Shown piece by piece: positions 17,289 to 26,399 of a stretch of DNA of 64,000 bases. The notes under the pieces were generated by a model. That model ran no database searches and was not told the DNA's origin. It saw only the letters and a list, made by a program, of their open reading frames with translations. The translations under genes and the position numbers were made by a program. Source of the DNA: Fredinandcohnia onubensis (GTDB lineage: Bacteria > Bacillota > Bacilli > Bacillales > Bacillaceae_L); NCBI RefSeq assembly GCF_002734285.1, contig NZ_NSEA01000021.1, forward strand, positions 62,001-126,000. The letters run 5' to 3'. Every line of letters starts with the position of its first letter. The stretch's first letter is position 1.

Positions 17289-17675
17289 ATGAGTAAATCA
17301 GTTATATTTTTCTTATTTACGTTTGTGTCTTGCATTTTGCTTGTTAGTTGTAGTGCGGATGGTGGTAAAGTGACTTCTAGAGATGTTCTAAAACAGAATC
17401 ATGATGCGGATGTCCTAAAATATAATGGTTTTATGTACAATAATATCACTGATCTTGAGTGGTTTAAGAAAGATAAGAGTAAATTTCAAAAAGGAAAAGA
17501 AATTGGGGAAATCAAAAAAGTAACAAATTTTTCGCTGTTCTTTACTAATTTCTCAGCAACCAAGTTACCTAAGGGAACAACCCTGTATGATTCGAATGAC
17601 GGGGATACTGGAATTATAATAGTAGAAACGGAGAATGGTGAAATTTTATATTATATGCAATTACTTGAGGGCTAA
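17289..17675 (+). CDS. small lipoprotein of unknown function
   Basis: The 128-residue precursor has a signal peptide ending in the lipobox LVSC (Cys21). The mature 108 residues include DVLKQNHDADVLKYNGFMYNN, split here by a flexible region, and an all-beta-looking C-terminal half (KLPKGTTLYDSNDGDTGIIIVETE). I recognise it as a Bacillus-type hypothetical lipoprotein but assign no function. GGGAGAGG precedes the ATG. A terminator follows 10 bp after the stop. Confidence 0.7.
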   Translation: MSKSVIFFLFTFVSCILLVSCSADGGKVTSRDVLKQNHDADVLKYNGFMYNNITDLEWFKKDKSKFQKGKEIGEIKKVTNFSLFFTNFSATKLPKGTTLYDSNDGDTGIIIVETENGEILYYMQLLEG

Positions 17676-17684
17676 CTTCACTAT

Positions 17685-17721
17685 AATCCTTACTTCGAAG
17701 CAGGAAGTAAGGATTATTTTT
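17685..17721 (+). terminator. terminator after lipoprotein
   Basis: AATCCTTACTTC pairs with GAAGTAAGGATT around GAAGCAG, followed by ATTTTT. Confidence 0.8.
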
Positions 17722-17767
17722 GCAGGTGGGTTAAATTTTCTAAAAAGAGTTTAATAGACATACCGTC

Positions 17768-18649
17768 TTACTTTGTTTTATTTTTATACGCTAAAGGCGT
17801 CATGTTCATCGCTTCTCTGAATTTCGTAATGAAATAACTTGTACTATTAAAACCAACTTGGTAAGCCACTTCGGTAATCGTAGAATCACCTTGATGGAGG
17901 AGATATAAGCTTTTATGAATACGATAATCGATCACATAATTTAAGGGGGTACATTTTAAATATCGCTTGAAAAATCGGCAGCATTCAGAACGGCTCAGCT
18001 GACCAGCTCTTGCAATATCCTCTAACAACATTTTTTCTACATAATGCTGATGAATCCAACTTAACATTTGCTTCATTCTTTGACTCTTTACGATTTCTGT
18101 CTGAACATATTCTAGACTAAAACCGCTATCAATTAGGTTTTTCCAAATGAATGCTAGTTGCGTGGTAATATCGATTTCATAGTATGGGGTCTTTTGCTCA
18201 ATACTCTGATAGATTTTTAAAATGGCATCTAAAATGTTCTTCCCCCATTGCTTACTTGCACTTACGTATAAGTAATGTAAATTAGTCGCTTGAATATAAG
18301 GTTTTACATATGTCGTATAGAGTTCTTGTGATAAAACAAAAGAAGGAGAAACATTTAAGCAAATATAGACACAACCCGACTGATTTTTATCCTCTGCCAT
18401 GTGCAGGCATCCGCTATTTATAAACAGTCCATCACCTTCTCGAACGACGATCAACTCTTCATTAATTTGAAAGTTTGCCTCTCCTTTTACAATCAACACA
18501 AATTGAATTTCATCATGCCAATGTAGTGGAATATAGCCATGTATATTTTGAGTAATGGTCGTTTGATAACATGCAATTGGCATAACGACTGTATGATGTT
18601 TGGTTAGTTCTTTTAAACTTTCATCAATCATGAAGTTTTTCACTTGCAT
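17768..18649 (-). CDS. AraC-family regulator with cupin domain
   Basis: The protein is about 293 residues. The cupin (about 35-105) contains LHWHDEIQFVLIVKGEANFQ and GDGLFINSGCLH. The C-terminal AraC domain (about 195-290) contains LLEDIARAGQLSRSECCRFFKRYL and ITEVAYQVGFNSTSYFITKFREA. The ATG at 18649 is chosen because the GTG nine bases earlier lies inside the GAGGTG ribosome site. It is divergent, 160 bp away, from the carbamoylase/dpaL/M20 operon and is the obvious candidate regulator of that operon; the inducer is unknown. Confidence 0.87.
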   Translation of the reverse strand: MQVKNFMIDESLKELTKHHTVVMPIACYQTTITQNIHGYIPLHWHDEIQFVLIVKGEANFQINEELIVVREGDGLFINSGCLHMAEDKNQSGCVYICLNVSPSFVLSQELYTTYVKPYIQATNLHYLYVSASKQWGKNILDAILKIYQSIEQKTPYYEIDITTQLAFIWKNLIDSGFSLEYVQTEIVKSQRMKQMLSWIHQHYVEKMLLEDIARAGQLSRSECCRFFKRYLKCTPLNYVIDYRIHKSLYLLHQGDSTITEVAYQVGFNSTSYFITKFREAMNMTPLAYKNKTK

Positions 18650-18809
18650 ACCGAACACCTCAATATAGTTATATTTTTTTATCCAATAATGGTATTTTTC
18701 TAGTAATTTTTTAATTATTATAACATTATACTTACATCTTTAAATGTGATTAGCCAAAAATCAACTGATTACTTTTATTCTACTAAACATATTGAAAGGG
18801 GAAATGAAC

Positions 18810-20069
18810 ATGATTACGAACATAAATCTGTCAATCAACACGGAACGCCTGCTTAACCAACTTCAAGAACTTAGCCAAATTGGTCTGGATAATGATAACA
18901 GACGAACAAGACTAGCTGCTTCAGATGCAGATAAGGCTGGACGTGATCAATTAGTGAATTGGATGAAGGAAGCAGGATTGGAAATTAAAATCGACAGAAT
19001 CGGTAATATCTTTGGAATTTGGTGTGGTTCAGAAAATAGGGATGAAGCACCGATTTTGCTAGGGTCGCACATCGACACCGTTATTAATGTGGGTATGTAC
19101 GACGGATGTTATGGAGTCCTATCAGGACTTGAAGTCATAAAAACGTTACAGGAGAATGGTTTTGTTCCGGCCCGTCCAATTGCAGTCGCAGCATTTACCA
19201 ATGAGGAGGGAGTGCGCTATCAACCTGATATGATGGGATCCCTTGTCTATTCTGGTGGGCTGTCAATTGATGATGCGCTTAAATCGGTAGGTACGGATGG
19301 CACCCTTTTGGGAGAGGAGCTTGAACGTATTGGATATGCCGGTGCAGAGGAACCTGGCTTTTTGAAGCCGCACACATACATAGAGCTACATGTTGAACAA
19401 GGTCCAATTCTGGATAAAATGGGTATTCCAATTGGTGCGGTTGAGAATCTTCAAGGCATATCTTGGCAGCGAATTACGATTGAAGGTGTGGCAAATCACG
19501 CGGGTACTACACCAACAAATATGCGACGTGATGCAGGGCTTGCGGCAGCACGAGTAATAACCTATCTACGTGAGCGTGCGGACGCTTCTAATGGGCAAAC
19601 GGTTGCCACTGTTGGAACCATTGAATTTAAGCCCAATGCTGTGAACGTTATTCCATCACTTGCGACATTCACTGTTGATTTACGTGATCCGAACAAACAT
19701 AGACTGGAGGCGGAAGAGCAAGCACTTGCAAATTATCTTAAAGAACTAGCAGCATCTGAAGAAGTATCCATTACATCTGAACAACTAGTTCGTTTTCAGC
19801 CAGTTATTTTCGATGAAACAATTGTTAAACTGATTGAGGAGGCTTCGATAGGACGCGGACTCCAAGCAAAACGAATGACATCTGGAGCGGGGCACGATGC
19901 TCAAATGATGGCCAGTGTTTGTCCTGCTGCTATGATTTTCGTACCAAGTGTTGATGGTATTAGTCACAATCCAAATGAATATACAAAAGATACAGACTTG
20001 GCAGCGGGAGCCAATGTATTACTTGACGTAGTATGTAAACTTGCAACTAACAAGATAAAAGGAGATTAA
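18810..20069 (+). CDS. Zn-dependent amidase/hydantoinase-carbamoylase family (M20) hydrolase
   Basis: The 419-residue M20-type dinuclear zinc hydrolase belongs to the allantoate amidohydrolase/N-carbamoyl-L-amino-acid hydrolase group. Ligand motifs are LLGSHIDTV (His), GMYDGCYG (Asp), FTNEEG (Glu), ELHVEQGPIL (His) and ISHNPNEYT (His). The dimerisation-domain signature GVANHAGTTPTNMRRD is present. ATG 18810 has AAAGGGG eight bases upstream. It is the first gene of a three-gene operon, with 2 bp to dpaL. The likely role is hydrolysis of a carbamoyl or ureido amino acid feeding the lyase; the exact substrate is inferred from context only. Confidence 0.85.
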   Translation: MITNINLSINTERLLNQLQELSQIGLDNDNRRTRLAASDADKAGRDQLVNWMKEAGLEIKIDRIGNIFGIWCGSENRDEAPILLGSHIDTVINVGMYDGCYGVLSGLEVIKTLQENGFVPARPIAVAAFTNEEGVRYQPDMMGSLVYSGGLSIDDALKSVGTDGTLLGEELERIGYAGAEEPGFLKPHTYIELHVEQGPILDKMGIPIGAVENLQGISWQRITIEGVANHAGTTPTNMRRDAGLAAARVITYLRERADASNGQTVATVGTIEFKPNAVNVIPSLATFTVDLRDPNKHRLEAEEQALANYLKELAASEEVSITSEQLVRFQPVIFDETIVKLIEEASIGRGLQAKRMTSGAGHDAQMMASVCPAAMIFVPSVDGISHNPNEYTKDTDLAAGANVLLDVVCKLATNKIKGD

Positions 20070-20071
20070 AA

Positions 20072-21310
20072 ATGGCCAATTTAACAGATCTAAAAACAGA
20101 AATTCAATATTTTTTAAATGACAATACAAGAAAGACAGATTCAGAGAAAGCATCTGCAGCATTTATGAACAGGGAAGTAGTTGAAAAGGTTAGAAATTTT
20201 CATAAAAGCTTTCCAGAATATAAAGTAACGCCACTTCACAGCTTAGCTGAGTTATCTAAACAATTTGGAGTTCGCAATATTTGGGTTAAAGATGAATCAT
20301 ATCGATTTGGACTGAATGCTTTTAAAGTATTGGGTGGTTCCTACGCTGTTGGTAAATATCTAGCAGAACGATTAAACGTCGATATTTCAGAACTATCTTT
20401 TGAACAATTAAGAAGTAAAGACGTAAAAGAGAAATTGGGCGATATTACTTTTGTTACAGCTACAGATGGAAATCATGGAAGAGGGATTGCATGGGCTGCA
20501 AACCAGCTAGGTCAAAAATCTGTTGTATATATGCCAAAAGGCTCTTCGGAAATCAGATTAACGAATATTCGCAAAGAAGGAGCAGAGGCTTCAATCACAG
20601 ATTTAAACTATGATGATACGGTTAGGTTGGCAAGCCAAAGGGCTAAAGAAAATGGCTGGGTTTTGGTACAGGATACGGCCTGGGATGGATATGAAGAGAT
20701 TCCTGCTTGGATTATGCAGGGTTATCTCACAATCATAGATGAAGCATTGGAGCAGATTACTGAAGTTGATGATCGACCGACACATGTATTTTTACAAGCT
20801 GGAGTAGGTTCTTTTGCAGGCAGTATGCTCGGATATCTAGTCGAGAAATTTGGAGAAGAACGTCCAATGACAATTATCGTAGAGCCAGATAAAGCGGATT
20901 GTTTATACCAATCTATGAGAGTTGGCGACGGGAAGCCACATGCCGTAACGGGTGCATTGGATACGATTATGGCAGGTTTAGCATGTGGAGAACCAAGTAA
21001 AACTTCTTGGGATATTTTAAAAGATTATGCTCAAGTTTTTGTTTCTTGCCCAGACTATGCGGCATCACGAGGTATGCGAATTCTTGCCAACCCATTAGGC
21101 TTTGACCCTCGTATTGTATCCGGAGAATCTGGTGCAGCAGTTGGTATAGGATTAGTAAGTTTAGTAGTTGAAAATAGTAGGCTTATTGACCTGAAAAATG
21201 CATTGAACCTTAATCAAGATTCGAAAATTCTTATTATCAGCACTGAAGGTGACACGGATCCCGATAATTATCGAAAAGTTGTATGGGACGGGGCCTATCC
21301 ATCTGTCTAA
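20072..21310 (+). CDS. dpaL: 2,3-diaminopropionate ammonia-lyase
   Basis: The 412-residue fold-type II PLP enzyme has the Schiff-base lysine in FGLNAFKVLGGSYAV (Lys85), a substrate loop TATDGNHGRGIAWAA, a phosphate-binding-type glycine stretch (GVGSFAGSMLG) and GEPSKTSWDIL. These are features of DpaL/YgeX, which converts 2,3-diaminopropionate to pyruvate and two ammonia. Both genes downstream and upstream are M20 hydrolases, as in the enterobacterial ygeX-ygeY neighbourhood. GGAGATTAAA precedes the ATG, and the gene starts 2 bp after the carbamoylase stop. Confidence 0.9.
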   Translation: MANLTDLKTEIQYFLNDNTRKTDSEKASAAFMNREVVEKVRNFHKSFPEYKVTPLHSLAELSKQFGVRNIWVKDESYRFGLNAFKVLGGSYAVGKYLAERLNVDISELSFEQLRSKDVKEKLGDITFVTATDGNHGRGIAWAANQLGQKSVVYMPKGSSEIRLTNIRKEGAEASITDLNYDDTVRLASQRAKENGWVLVQDTAWDGYEEIPAWIMQGYLTIIDEALEQITEVDDRPTHVFLQAGVGSFAGSMLGYLVEKFGEERPMTIIVEPDKADCLYQSMRVGDGKPHAVTGALDTIMAGLACGEPSKTSWDILKDYAQVFVSCPDYAASRGMRILANPLGFDPRIVSGESGAAVGIGLVSLVVENSRLIDLKNALNLNQDSKILIISTEGDTDPDNYRKVVWDGAYPSV

Positions 21311-21337
21311 TAGATTTATAAAAGGAGTGCGATTACG

Positions 21338-22531
21338 ATGAAAAGCGAGGATTTTGAAAAACAGCTTATGGAGTGGAGGCACTATCTTCATTCGCATCCA
21401 GAAAGTGCATTTGAAGAAAGAAATACTTCTGATTTTTTAGCTAAAGTCCTAACAGATATGGGATTAGAGGTTCACAGAAATATTGGTGGTACTGGAATCG
21501 TAGCTAATCTGACAGTGGGTGATGGGAAAGGAATCATTGGGATTCGATCAGACATAGATGCTATTAATCTAACAGAAGTGGGAGTACATCCATACGCCTC
21601 ACAGAATCCAGGTAAAATGCATGCGTGTGGTCATGATGGACATATGGCTACAGTATTGGGGGCAGCAAAGCTATTAACGGAGCGCAAAAATTTTAATGGG
21701 ACCGTTCGATTAATTTTTCAACCTGCAGAAGAAACAGGTAAAGGTGCTTTTGCCATGATGAAGGATGGACTATTCGATCGGTTTCCAGTAGATGAGATTT
21801 ATGGCATGCATAATATGCCAGGAATGCCAGCGGGTTCCATCTCAACTCGAGCAGGAGGAATTATGGCATGTGAGGATAATTTTGTGATCCATATTAAGGG
21901 TCAAGGCTCACATGCATCAAGTCCTCATGTGGGGAAAGATCCCATTGTTATTGCATCTGAAATTGTTCTTGCTTTGCAAACGATTATATCCCGTAATATG
22001 AATCCAAATGTTCCGGCTGTCATTTCGTGTACTGAATTTATCACAGATGGGATACGCAATGCCATACCAACAAATGTAGTGATTAAAGGGGATACGAGAA
22101 GTTATACTCCAGAGGTACAAGAGTTACTAGAGGAACGAATGAGAACGATTAGTGAGGGAATTTGCAAAATAAATGGAGCGGAGTGTCAATTTGAATATAC
22201 GCACGAATTCGCACCAACCGTGAACTGGGAAGAATGTGTTGAGATTGCAGTTCAAGTAGCCAAAAATGTCGTTGGCGAAAAGAATGTGGATGGAAATTGT
22301 CAACCGTGGATGGCTTCTGAAGACTTCGGAGCATTTTTAGAAAAGGTACCTGGTTGTTTTGTCTTTATTGGGAATGGTGATGATTCAGACGGAATCGGCA
22401 ATATTCCACTTCATAATTCACGCTATGACTTTAATGATAAAATCCTAACCACTGGAGCGGAATATTTTGCCGAATTAATTAAGGTCCGTCTGCCAAAGGA
22501 TTCCTCTGTTTTAGATGCTAAGCGGAAATGA
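21338..22531 (+). CDS. M20D amidohydrolase (N-acyl-amino acid/hippurate type)
   Basis: The 397-residue protein has metal-site motifs HACGHDGHMAT, FQPAEETGKGAFAMM and YGMHNMPGMPAG. The lid-domain signature GQGSHASSPHVGKDP and the C-terminal MASEDFGAF are the full set for the M20D amidohydrolase family, which cleaves N-acyl amino acids. It is the last gene of the operon with dpaL, 27 bp downstream, with AAGGAG before the ATG. It likely releases an amino acid such as diaminopropionate or a relative from a conjugate; this is inference. Confidence 0.88.
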   Translation: MKSEDFEKQLMEWRHYLHSHPESAFEERNTSDFLAKVLTDMGLEVHRNIGGTGIVANLTVGDGKGIIGIRSDIDAINLTEVGVHPYASQNPGKMHACGHDGHMATVLGAAKLLTERKNFNGTVRLIFQPAEETGKGAFAMMKDGLFDRFPVDEIYGMHNMPGMPAGSISTRAGGIMACEDNFVIHIKGQGSHASSPHVGKDPIVIASEIVLALQTIISRNMNPNVPAVISCTEFITDGIRNAIPTNVVIKGDTRSYTPEVQELLEERMRTISEGICKINGAECQFEYTHEFAPTVNWEECVEIAVQVAKNVVGEKNVDGNCQPWMASEDFGAFLEKVPGCFVFIGNGDDSDGIGNIPLHNSRYDFNDKILTTGAEYFAELIKVRLPKDSSVLDAKRK

Positions 22532-22568
22532 AAGAGTGATTCCTGAAAAACATGTCATCGTAGCGATT

Positions 22569-22668
22569 TATGGCTGATAATGTAAAAATATGGCTGATAA
22601 TCCAAAAATACGGCTAATAAATAAAATTTATGGCTAATAATTCGTGATTATGGCCGATAGCTAAAATT
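22569..22668. repeat. 20-bp short tandem repeat, five copies
   Basis: TATGGCTGATAAT-type units start at 22569, 22589, 22609, 22629 and 22649, exactly 20 bp apart, with core TAYGGCYRATA and AT-rich spacers. They lie directly after the dpaL operon and precede the terminator at 22804. Confidence 0.9.
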
Positions 22669-22803
22669 ATTTCACACTTTGTCCACACAAATAGGAGAGG
22701 CAAATCCAAAAGTGTCTATACCCATAGCCGAAACTTAAGCCTAAGCACATAACTTGTTTAATATTGGATTGCAAAGACGCAATAAGAAAAAAATTAAATC
22801 AGT

Positions 22804-22838
22804 AAACCCGTTAACCCTTGTTGTTAACGGGTTTTTTA
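22804..22838 (+). terminator. intrinsic terminator
   Basis: AACCCGTTAA pairs with TTAACGGGTT across a short loop, followed by TTTTT. It probably ends the dpaL operon transcript. Confidence 0.8.
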
Positions 22839-22940
22839 GGTACTGACAAGAAGTGGTTCGCTGTTCCGAGAAGGATTAATGCACCATTATGTTGAAGTTA
22901 ATAAGCAAACGAAGGAGTTTAAAGAAGGGAGATAGTTTAT

Positions 22941-23291
22941 ATGATGATAAAGGGTTTCGGGGGAATCTTTTGGAGAACTAAAGATGTAGATGCAATCAAA
23001 AAATGGTACAGTGAGGTCTTGAATTTAGATTTTGAAGGTTGGAATGGGACAATTATAAAACCCCAATCAGGAAATGAAACGATTTTTTCTTTTTTTACTG
23101 AGGATGACCTTTACTTTCCAACAGAACAGCAAGTGATGTTAAATTTCCAAGTCGATAATATAGACGAGTCTATTAAGCATCTTGAACAAATGGGTGTCCC
23201 TCTTGAAAAGGATAAAGAGGCAAGTGATTATGGTACGTTTATTTGGATTAAAGATCCTGAAGGTAGATTGATTGAGCTATGGGAGAAATAG
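22941..23291 (+). CDS. VOC-superfamily (glyoxalase-like) protein
   Basis: The 116-residue single vicinal-oxygen-chelate domain has the two beta-alpha-beta-beta-beta halves: GFGGIFWRTKDVDAIKKWY / NLDFEGW and VMLNFQVDNIDESIKHLEQMG / TFIWIKDPEGRLIELWE. The last motif, DPEGRxIELWE, carries the metal-ligand Glu of the family. It is probably a dimer; the substrate is unknown. GGGAGA precedes two adjacent ATG codons. A degenerate A repeat lies just upstream (22855-22886). Confidence 0.8.
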   Translation: MMIKGFGGIFWRTKDVDAIKKWYSEVLNLDFEGWNGTIIKPQSGNETIFSFFTEDDLYFPTEQQVMLNFQVDNIDESIKHLEQMGVPLEKDKEASDYGTFIWIKDPEGRLIELWEK

Positions 23292-23374
23292 AGGGTTGTC
23301 ATTATTATTGAACAAATGGAGTAGGTTAACGTAATTTAGTAACGTTTGTGAAAATTTCATTTAAGCATACCGGT

Positions 23375-23408
23375 GCGATGATCTAAGAAGGATTATCGCT
23401 TTTTTGGT
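23375..23408 (+). terminator. repeat-A hairpin terminator
   Basis: GCGATGATC (23375-23383) pairs with GATTATCGC (23391-23399) around TAAGAAG, followed by TTTTTTGG. A B-type block (TTATTGAACAAATGGAGTAGG) lies just upstream. Confidence 0.7.
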
Positions 23409-23519
23409 TGCTGTTTTTTGATTAACGTTGCAAGTTAGTTGAACGAGAATGGAATCTCTAAAGGTATTTTTCTCCTTCATGTAGAACAAATAGTAAGTAA
23501 CTTAAATAGAGGTGAACCA

Positions 23520-24239
23520 ATGGGGAATTTGAATAAGTTAACCCATATAGATGCGGCACATAAATTTATCAATAAGCATTTTCCGAATTGTCAAGGAGCC
23601 TTATTAGCAGGGAGTGTGGTTAGAGGAGAGGCAACAGAAACATCTGACCTTGATATTGTTATTTTCGATAAAAACCTGAGTTCATCGTTCAGAGAATCTT
23701 TAATAGACAATGGCTGGGCTATTGAGGTGTTTGTACATAGCTTAACTTCTTATCAACACTTTTTTGAAATGGATTATATAAGAGCGAGACCCTCAATGCC
23801 AAGGATGGTTTCAGAAGGAATCGTCATAAAAGATGCTGGAATAATGGATTCTATAAAAAAAGAGGCTAATGATCTATTAAATAAAGGTCCAGAAGAATGG
23901 TCAGAAGAGACGATAAATACAAAGCGATATTTTATAACCGATGCACTAGATGATTTTATAGGTTGTTCGGATAGAGCAGAAGAGCTATTTATAGCCAATA
24001 CACTTGCGGAATTAATAAGCGAATTCGTTCTGAGAACAAACCGTCAATGGATTGGTGCATCAAAATGGGTCATTCGTTCATTAAGAAACTATGATTCAGA
24101 GTTCGCCACTCATTTTGTAGAAGCTTTTGATATGTTTTATAAGGATGGTCAGAAAAATCAAGTGATCGAATTAGTTGATACTGTCTTGCAACCCTTTGGG
24201 GGTCGATTGTTCGATGGGTTTACTTTTGGGAAAAAGTGA
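23520..24239 (+). CDS. nucleotidyltransferase-domain protein
   Basis: The 239-residue protein has the NTP_transf_2 active site GSVVRGEATETSDLDIVIF (31-49), with the paired Asp43/Asp45 metal ligands. The helical C-terminal part (EELFIANTLAELISEFVL, ASKWVIRSLRNY) resembles aminoglycoside-type or minimal nucleotidyltransferases. The ATG at 23520 is chosen because AGAGGTG lies seven bases before it; the frame open from 23439 lacks a ribosome site. It could modify a small molecule or a protein; resistance is possible but unproven. Confidence 0.8.
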   Translation: MGNLNKLTHIDAAHKFINKHFPNCQGALLAGSVVRGEATETSDLDIVIFDKNLSSSFRESLIDNGWAIEVFVHSLTSYQHFFEMDYIRARPSMPRMVSEGIVIKDAGIMDSIKKEANDLLNKGPEEWSEETINTKRYFITDALDDFIGCSDRAEELFIANTLAELISEFVLRTNRQWIGASKWVIRSLRNYDSEFATHFVEAFDMFYKDGQKNQVIELVDTVLQPFGGRLFDGFTFGKK

Positions 24240-24313
24240 AGAAACGGTGAATAGACTTATGATGCAGGTTTTGTTGATTACCTAAGGCCAAAAATAGATA
24301 GGGAGTTTTCTAG

Positions 24314-25351
24314 GTGAAAAGAAAAAGAAAAGTAACCACTTTTTTTATATCGATAACTCTGATCATTCTTCTACTTCTATTGTTTCCTACTTGGACACCT
24401 AAGATAGAGGGGGAAAACAGCATTGCTATATTAGAGAGCATAGAAATAAACGGAACAGAACTTGAAGTAATGATAAGAGGTGTAGACCGAAACAATCCAA
24501 TTATCATTTTCGTACACGGTGGACCGGGGTGCTCTGAAATTCCTTATGTGAGAAAGTATCAAGATTTACTCGAAGAGCATTTTACGATTGTTCATTATGA
24601 CCAAAGAGGGAGTGGAAAATCATATCGATTCTTTGAGGATTATTCTACTATTTCCTCGGATCAACATGTTGAAGATCTATTGGCTTTAACAGACTTTGTA
24701 AAAGATGAATTTTCTCAAGAAAAGGTTCTATTGATTGGTCATTCTTTCGGTACCTATATAGGGATGAAGGCTGTAGATAAAGCTCCTGATAAATATGCTG
24801 CTTATATCGGGATTGGTCAAGTTTCAAATTATATAAATAGCGAAGTAGATAGTTTCAACTATACAATGAGTGAAGCAAATAAAGCTGGAAATCATAAGGA
24901 TGTAGATAAACTCAAGCTTCTTGAAGATTCTATTAAAAAAGGGGAAGCACATACCCCAAGAGATATCGTTCGGAAGTATGGAGGGGCATCGCGGTTAATT
25001 AACGATAATATGGATTATTACATCGGATTTCTAACGAATCCCGAATACAATTTACTAGATGTTATTCGTTATATAAAAGGGATCTCAGCCACGCAAGGGA
25101 TATTACTTGCTGAAGAAAAGGAGAATGATATTACAGCAGTTGTTAATAGTCTAGATATCCCTATGTATTTTGTTATGGGAAAATATGATTATATGACATC
25201 TACGAAATCAGCAAAAGCATATTTTGATAACGTAAATGCTCCTTTTAAGGACTTTATCGTCTTTGAAAAATCTGCACATTATCCACAATTCGAAGAAAAA
25301 ATCGTTTTTGAAGATTGGCTAGTTAAAACTTGGAAAAGCTTAGAGAAATAG
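24314..25351 (+). CDS. membrane-anchored alpha/beta hydrolase (proline iminopeptidase-like)
   Basis: The 345-residue protein has an N-terminal membrane anchor (residues 7-25). It then shows the alpha/beta-hydrolase motifs FVHGGPG (67-72, oxyanion hole), HYDQRGSGKS and nucleophile elbow GHSFGT (Ser144). The C-terminal MGKYDYMTS and SAHYPQFE supply candidate Asp and His. HGGPG plus DQRGSGKS is typical of prolyl aminopeptidase-like hydrolases. The catalytic domain is probably outside the cell. Translation starts at GTG with a weak upstream site. Confidence 0.82.
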   Translation: MKRKRKVTTFFISITLIILLLLLFPTWTPKIEGENSIAILESIEINGTELEVMIRGVDRNNPIIIFVHGGPGCSEIPYVRKYQDLLEEHFTIVHYDQRGSGKSYRFFEDYSTISSDQHVEDLLALTDFVKDEFSQEKVLLIGHSFGTYIGMKAVDKAPDKYAAYIGIGQVSNYINSEVDSFNYTMSEANKAGNHKDVDKLKLLEDSIKKGEAHTPRDIVRKYGGASRLINDNMDYYIGFLTNPEYNLLDVIRYIKGISATQGILLAEEKENDITAVVNSLDIPMYFVMGKYDYMTSTKSAKAYFDNVNAPFKDFIVFEKSAHYPQFEEKIVFEDWLVKTWKSLEK

Positions 25352-25403
25352 TAAAGAAAATAGAAACAGAATGAATTAGTAAAAAGTCGAAAGGAAGATT
25401 GTT

Positions 25404-25949
25404 ATGGTTTATATCGCACTTCTTCGTGGAATTAATGTGGGGGGAAACAATAAAATTGACATGAAGGTGCTTAAACAAACCTTTGAACGAGTCGGGATGA
25501 AGGATGTGGTGACCTACATCAATACAGGTAATATTATTTTTTCATCTAATGACCAATCAAAAACAGAGCTATCACGTATTTTGGAAGAAGCCATCCATGA
25601 TGATTTCGGATTACGAATTAAAGTAGTCGTTCGAAGTATCGATGATGTCAGAGGAATCATTCAAGCAATTCCTGACACATGGAAAAATGACAAAGACATG
25701 AAAAGTGATGTCATGTTTTTATGGGATGAAATTGATGACGAAACTGTACTTGAGAATTTGGTCATGAAACCAACGATTGACACGGTGAAATATGTCCCAG
25801 GAGCGATTCTATGGTCCATTGAAAAGAAAAATGCAAACAAAAGTGGCATGTCAAAAATCATTGGAACAAAGATATACAAGCAAGTAACTGTAAGAAATGT
25901 CAACACTGCTCGTAAAATATATGAACTCATGGAAGCTCAAAACAGATAG
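25404..25949 (+). CDS. DUF1697-family protein
   Basis: The 181-residue protein opens MVYIALLRGINVGGNNKIDMK, which is the diagnostic N-terminus of DUF1697, and continues TYINTGNIIFSS and ends TVRNVNTARKIYELM. Its function is unknown; structures of the family are alpha/beta and widespread in bacteria as single genes. AAAGGAAG precedes the ATG. It follows the hydrolase gene by 52 bp. A repeat-A terminator comes after it at 26054. Confidence 0.85.
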   Translation: MVYIALLRGINVGGNNKIDMKVLKQTFERVGMKDVVTYINTGNIIFSSNDQSKTELSRILEEAIHDDFGLRIKVVVRSIDDVRGIIQAIPDTWKNDKDMKSDVMFLWDEIDDETVLENLVMKPTIDTVKYVPGAILWSIEKKNANKSGMSKIIGTKIYKQVTVRNVNTARKIYELMEAQNR

Positions 25950-26053
25950 ACAGCCGATTTAAACGTACAATCGATTTTTATTGTTTTGGCAAGGAGAATC
26001 GAATCTATTAAAGACTACTACCGTGTAAAAAAACTTAATTTGTTAAACTAACA

Positions 26054-26092
26054 GGTGCGTTGATCCAAAAAGGATTAAGGCGCCTTTTTTTA
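26054..26092 (+). terminator. repeat-A hairpin terminator
   Basis: GGTGCGTTGATCC and GGATTAAGGCGCC pair (with some wobble) around AAAAA, followed by TTTTTT. Confidence 0.7.
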
Positions 26093-26199
26093 GGCAGTTG
26101 TTTTATTTATAAGCATGAAAATCGTATGTTAATTTGGAATATTATGTTAATATGAACTATGAGCTGTGAAGAAAACAAATAATAAAAGGGGATCAATAG

Positions 26200-26388
26200 A
26201 TGAATATTTTTGTTATGCTACCCGTAATTATTTCAATGATAGGTTTATATTTAATTACAATTGGCTTGTGGGAATTAAGAGAGGGTGTAAATAGAAAGAA
26301 ATATGTGACTTATATGTTTACTGGTTTAGTTCTACTTTTGTTCGTTGCAACATTATTTCCCTCTCTTTTGATGATGTTTTTGAACTAA
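26200..26388 (+). CDS. small two-TM membrane protein
   Basis: The 62-residue protein has two hydrophobic helices (about 3-24 and 37-59) joined by a charged loop (ELREGVNRKK). AAAGGGGA precedes the ATG. No family recognised. Its short length and placement upstream of a tandem-repeat patch leave the function open. Confidence 0.55.
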   Translation: MNIFVMLPVIISMIGLYLITIGLWELREGVNRKKYVTYMFTGLVLLLFVATLFPSLLMMFLN

Positions 26389-26399
26389 CTAAACAGGTA

